Shown: positions 60,562 through 64,000 of the stretch, in pieces
How positions within the stretch are numbered: the stretch's first letter is position 1
How the letters are laid out: every line of letters starts with the position of its first letter
Assembly (NCBI GenBank): GCA_944321085.1
Contig: CALUJY010000004.1
Span: 62,001-126,000, forward strand
Length of the DNA: 64,000 bases
Direction of reading: 5' to 3'
Source: an uncultured Barnesiella sp.
GTDB lineage: Bacteria; Bacteroidota; Bacteroidia; Bacteroidales; Barnesiellaceae_A
Notes under the pieces: model-generated
Told to the model about the DNA's origin: nothing
Database searches by the model: none
Seen by the model: only the letters and a program-made list of their open reading frames with translations
Program-made: the position numbers and the translations under genes

Positions 60562-63309
60562 ATGAAACCAAGATTTTTATCACTGTTTTTGCTCGCCGCG
60601 GCTTCTTCAAACGCTCTTTATGCCGCCTCCCTTTCGGGTATTGTCAAAGACGCCCATTCGCACGAAGAGCTCATCGGGGCGCATATCTATGTCAAAGAGA
60701 ACCCTCGCATTGGTACGACTTCCGGTTTGGACGGCTCTTTTGTTCTCAATGATATTCCCGAGCATCAGCCTGTAACGTTGGTATGTACCTATGTGGGTTA
60801 CAAAAACAGGGAACATGTAGTGAAAGAGCCGGCCTCCGAAAAATTGCTTATCGATGTTTTTCCCGCCGACCATGAGTTGGGCGAGGTGACGATTTTGGCC
60901 TCTGCCGACCGCGGCTCCGACGCAAGTGCTCGTCTCAGCGAGAAGCAGTCGCTTCTTGTCAGCAATATCGTGAGTGCACGCAGCATAGAGATTTCGCCCG
61001 ACCTCAATGTGTCGAACATATTGGCGCGGGTCTCGGGCGTTACGCTCGAACGCAACGGCTCGGGCGACGGGCAGTATGCCGTGCTGCGAGGTATGGACAA
61101 ACGGTATAATTATACGTTGGTAAACGGTGTGAAGATTTCGAGCCCCGATAACAAAAATAGATATGTACCTCTCGATATTTTCCCCGGCGAGCTACTCGAC
61201 CGCTTGGAGGTAAGCAAGTCGCTCACCCCCGATATGGAGGGCGATGCTACCGGCGGCGTGGTGAATATGGTGATGAAAAATGCCCCCGATAAATGGGTGG
61301 TGCAAGCCTATCTCTCGGCCGGCTACGGCACTTCGTTGATGGGGCATCCGTTCACGACCTACAACCGCAGCGGCATCACATGGGATGCTCCTCGTACGTT
61401 GTATGGCAGCGACTACAATGCCACTGTTTCCGATTTCGGTCGCGGTACGGCACAACTCTCGTCACAGACCGCACTGCCCGATATGGTAGCCGGCCTCACC
61501 GTAGGCAATCGTTTCATCGACAAGCGGTTGGGCGTGCTGTTGGCTGTCAGCTTCCAAAATTACTATCAGGGCAAAGAGTCGATTTTCTTTACCGACGATG
61601 TCACACAAAGCACCAACGAAGCGCACCTCACGGATATGAAGGAGCGTTTCTATTCCGAGCATCGTATGCAGTACGGTGCGCATCTCAAAGTCGATTGGCG
61701 TTTTAGCCAAGACCACATTGTCGAGTGGTACAATGCCCTCATAGGCAGCGACCGTCAGCAAGTGCGCGAGTCTACGGTTACCGACCTGTCGCTCAATTAT
61801 GCTCCCGACGAAGGTAATGTGTTGCAGCAGTTGGAGACCCGCTCGCGACTTACCCGGCAACTGATTTTCGCTTCTACGCTGAAAGGTACGCACCGCCTCT
61901 CTGCGCTTTTCTCTGCCGATTGGACGCTGGCCGGAGGCTATGCTTCGAACTGTCGACCCGACAATACCTACATTACTCTCGAAAATAACCGCCGGAGTTA
62001 CGTCGACTGTATTACGGCCGATAACAGCGAGCGTCGTTGGGAGCAGAACAACGACCGCGATTGGGCGGCATACGTCAACTTGAAGTACCGGCAGGCGTTG
62101 GGCGACAACATCCTGTCGGCCAAGGTCGGGGGTATGTATCGCGACAAAGCGCGTCGCAGCGACTACGTCTCATATCGCTTTGTTCCTGCCGCCACATCGC
62201 GTCCCGTGCAAGGTGTCGACTTTAACAACCTTGACGAAATAGAGTGGCGTATTGTTGCGCCGCAGGGAGGCGTAGGCCCTCTTACCTACGATGCCGGCGA
62301 GCGCATTGGCGCAGCTTACCTCATGGCTACTTATGGCAACGAGTATTGGGAAGTTGTAGCAGGAGCACGTGCCGAACATACCGACCAGTTCTATCACATG
62401 TATTTCCCGCCCGCAGGCAGCGACCCCGATGGCGGTCAGCAATACTGGGACATTCTCCCCTCGGCGGCTGTTAAGTACATGCCTCGCAGCGACATGAATT
62501 TGAGAGCTTCCTATTATCGCTCTATCAACCGCCCCGGTTTTTTCGAGATTGTGCCTTACTCCATCATCGAGGAGGAATACACCGAGTATGGCAACCCCGA
62601 CCTTCGACGAGCCGTCATCGACAACGTTGACCTTCGTTGGGAGTGGTTTATGGGTACTGCCAACCAACTGATGGCGGGTGTTTTCTACAAATACATACAA
62701 GACCCCATCGAGTATGCCTATTACTCCGTCAACAATCGGCAGTTCGGCTATGGTTTTACCAACCTCGGCAATGCAACCAACGTGGGTGTCGAGCTCGACT
62801 TCATCTACTACTTCCGTTACTTTGGTGTCAAGGCCAACTACACCTACACCTATTCGCAAATAGAGTCGCCCAAGACGCTCTACGGTCGTGACGAAAGCGG
62901 GAAACTCGTCCGCAACACCGTGATGCAGCGTCGGCCGCTCGTAGAACAAGCTCCGCACGTGGCCAACTTGTCGCTGCTCTATAAAAATACCCGCTACGGA
63001 TGGGATGTGCAACTCGCGGCCAACTATACCGGCGAGCGCATGGTGGTGGTGTCGCACTACTACAACAACGACCATTGGATGGCCGGCTCGTTCGGCCTCG
63101 ACCTCTCTGTCGAGAAGAAGTTTGCCAATGGCATATCGCTCTTCTTTAAAGGGAATAACCTTTTGAATACCCCTTCGCGTATCTATATAAAAAATCTCAG
63201 CACCTACAACGACAATTTCCCTCACCAAGACCCCTCTAAGGGATATACCCTTATCGAAGAGGAGCGCGAAGGCGCAAGTTTCCTTGTGGGCGTGCGCTAT
63301 AAGCTCTGA
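60562..63309 (+). CDS. TonB-dependent receptor
   Basis: 915 residues from the ATG at 60562; the longer frame to 60508 is rejected because it overlaps the promoter-like element. Signal peptide (about 1-21), carboxypeptidase-regulatory-like domain (about 24-105), plug (about 130-245: VSNILARVSGVTLERNGSGDGQYAVLRGMDKRYNYTLVNGVKI and GGVVNMVMKN), then a 22-strand type barrel ending FLVGVRYKL. The plug with YAVLRGM is like receptors of the TIGR01782/FecA-type group. A lipoprotein gene follows after 45 bases, the typical two-gene layout. Confidence 0.9.
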   Translation: MKPRFLSLFLLAAASSNALYAASLSGIVKDAHSHEELIGAHIYVKENPRIGTTSGLDGSFVLNDIPEHQPVTLVCTYVGYKNREHVVKEPASEKLLIDVFPADHELGEVTILASADRGSDASARLSEKQSLLVSNIVSARSIEISPDLNVSNILARVSGVTLERNGSGDGQYAVLRGMDKRYNYTLVNGVKISSPDNKNRYVPLDIFPGELLDRLEVSKSLTPDMEGDATGGVVNMVMKNAPDKWVVQAYLSAGYGTSLMGHPFTTYNRSGITWDAPRTLYGSDYNATVSDFGRGTAQLSSQTALPDMVAGLTVGNRFIDKRLGVLLAVSFQNYYQGKESIFFTDDVTQSTNEAHLTDMKERFYSEHRMQYGAHLKVDWRFSQDHIVEWYNALIGSDRQQVRESTVTDLSLNYAPDEGNVLQQLETRSRLTRQLIFASTLKGTHRLSALFSADWTLAGGYASNCRPDNTYITLENNRRSYVDCITADNSERRWEQNNDRDWAAYVNLKYRQALGDNILSAKVGGMYRDKARRSDYVSYRFVPAATSRPVQGVDFNNLDEIEWRIVAPQGGVGPLTYDAGERIGAAYLMATYGNEYWEVVAGARAEHTDQFYHMYFPPAGSDPDGGQQYWDILPSAAVKYMPRSDMNLRASYYRSINRPGFFEIVPYSIIEEEYTEYGNPDLRRAVIDNVDLRWEWFMGTANQLMAGVFYKYIQDPIEYAYYSVNNRQFGYGFTNLGNATNVGVELDFIYYFRYFGVKANYTYTYSQIESPKTLYGRDESGKLVRNTVMQRRPLVEQAPHVANLSLLYKNTRYGWDVQLAANYTGERMVVVSHYYNNDHWMAGSFGLDLSVEKKFANGISLFFKGNNLLNTPSRIYIKNLSTYNDNFPHQDPSKGYTLIEEEREGASFLVGVRYKL

Positions 63310-63354
63310 TTATTTTATTCAACAACCATTATAATTAACCAACAACAGTCTGAA

Positions 63355-64000
63355 ATGAAAACATTGAAATGTATGCTCGCATGTGCCGCATTGGCTATGC
63401 TTTTCTCTTGCAACGATGAACCCGGAAATGGTGGTGACACCGGCAATGGCGGTCAGAAATATCCCGAAGACGCCATCGTATGGAGTGCCGATACCACGGT
63501 GATACTCACCGACCATTTTATCGTGCCCGAGGGCAAGTCGCTCTACATCTATGAGGGTGCCCGTATCGTGGCTTCCAACGCTGCCGTAAAGCCCGAAATA
63601 GTAGTGTTGGGTAATATGTACGTGCTGGGTACCGAGGAAAAACCCGTTACTTTCACCGTAGAGGCTTCCTCGCAAACCGACCGCTTCTCACGGAATTGGG
63701 GCGGCATCATTTGCGGATACGATTGCAAAGAAGTGGTTATGCTTCATGCCATTGTCGAATACGGCGGTGCACTTACGACCGAAAATTCTGCTTCGTTCCA
63801 GCATCAGCTCTTCAAAACCGAGACAGGCGAGGGCGTCCCGGCATTCCATTTCTGCAACCCCGATGGCAAGTTTGTCATTATGAATTGCACCTTCCGCAAC
63901 AATGCCGAAGACCAAATCTATATCACCGGCGGCCGCTCTATCGTAGCTAACAACCGTTTCATCTGTAACGGGTACGACGGAGGCGAAGCCATCAACTACA
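63355..64000 (+). CDS. Lipoprotein, beta-helix-like, partner of the TonB receptor (3' truncated)
   Basis: Open from the ATG at 63355 to the window end, 215 codons visible, so the stop is outside. Lipoprotein signal MKTLKCMLACAALAMLFSC with lipobox LFSC, a short Gly/Asn/Asp linker, then a beta-rich domain: VLTDHFIVPEGKSLYI-type opening, NMYVLGTEEKPVTFT, NWGGIICGYDCKEVV, LHAIVEYGG, FVIMNCTFRNN and SIVANNRFIC, a pattern of stacked parallel beta rungs (right-handed beta-helix) as in pectate-lyase-like folds. Likely a surface lipoprotein working with the receptor upstream. Confidence 0.8.
   Translation, partial: MKTLKCMLACAALAMLFSCNDEPGNGGDTGNGGQKYPEDAIVWSADTTVILTDHFIVPEGKSLYIYEGARIVASNAAVKPEIVVLGNMYVLGTEEKPVTFTVEASSQTDRFSRNWGGIICGYDCKEVVMLHAIVEYGGALTTENSASFQHQLFKTETGEGVPAFHFCNPDGKFVIMNCTFRNNAEDQIYITGGRSIVANNRFICNGYDGGEAINY

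Overview
The window is a piece of a Bacteroidales (Bacteroidota) chromosome. The evidence is consistent across it: TonB-dependent receptors with carboxypeptidase-regulatory N-termini, secreted proteins with type IX secretion (T9SS) type C-terminal domains, a fused MurF-alanine racemase, GSCFA, DUF4857, DUF4876 and DUF4919 proteins, starts without Shine-Dalgarno sites, and promoters of the TTTG-N19/21-TAnnTTTG type used by the Bacteroidota housekeeping sigma factor. T9SS cargo suggests a member outside Bacteroides proper (for example Barnesiellaceae or Porphyromonadaceae), but the species cannot be fixed from this sequence. No rRNA, tRNA, IS element or CRISPR array was recognised. Both ends cut a gene: a SufE protein at the left and a lipoprotein at the right.

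Layout. 1-2415 (+): sufE, a LOG-family phosphoribohydrolase, a PduO-type cobalamin adenosyltransferase and a DUF2807 lipoprotein. 2699-7954 (-): apparent operon parE, coaD, S41 protease, trpS behind a canonical promoter. 8206-10396: tyrosine phosphatase, coiled-coil membrane protein, small membrane protein. 10617-22442: a large divergent locus. Leftward it has a secreted beta-propeller T9SS protein, an OB-fold-like lipoprotein, a PepSY membrane protein, an ABC ATPase, an ABC permease and a DUF4857 protein; rightward a TonB receptor, a DUF4876 lipoprotein and a DUF6850-like outer-membrane barrel. The two arms share a 347-base control region with a dyad. It reads as one trans-envelope uptake or cofactor-handling system of unknown substrate and is the best candidate for an undescribed system. 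22499-28884: two membrane-anchored TPR-HTH regulators and a large divergent adhesin-like T9SS protein.

29412-32955: queC, an AspT-type transporter and galE. 32956-35983: a predicted orphan small RNA, an isolated phage-type portal gene with no other phage genes nearby, and an 83-bp tandem repeat that copies a promoter in front of an aldehyde dehydrogenase. 37466-40453: a CvfB-like S1 protein, a leucine-rich-repeat protein and a Crp/Fnr regulator. 40702-54310 (-): a long housekeeping block with ftsK, lolA-like, trxB and a stand-alone FtsK-gamma-like winged helix, then trkH, trkA, dxs, small membrane proteins, murF-alr and GSCFA. 54529-57869: two unrecognised small genes, a glycosyltransferase and a polysaccharide flippase. 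58102-60138 (-): SlyD-like isomerase, DUF4919 and DUF456 proteins. 60562-64000: a second TonB receptor with a partner lipoprotein.

Functions are assigned by reading motifs and remembered family architecture, without database searches. Promoter, terminator and RNA calls are pattern matches.
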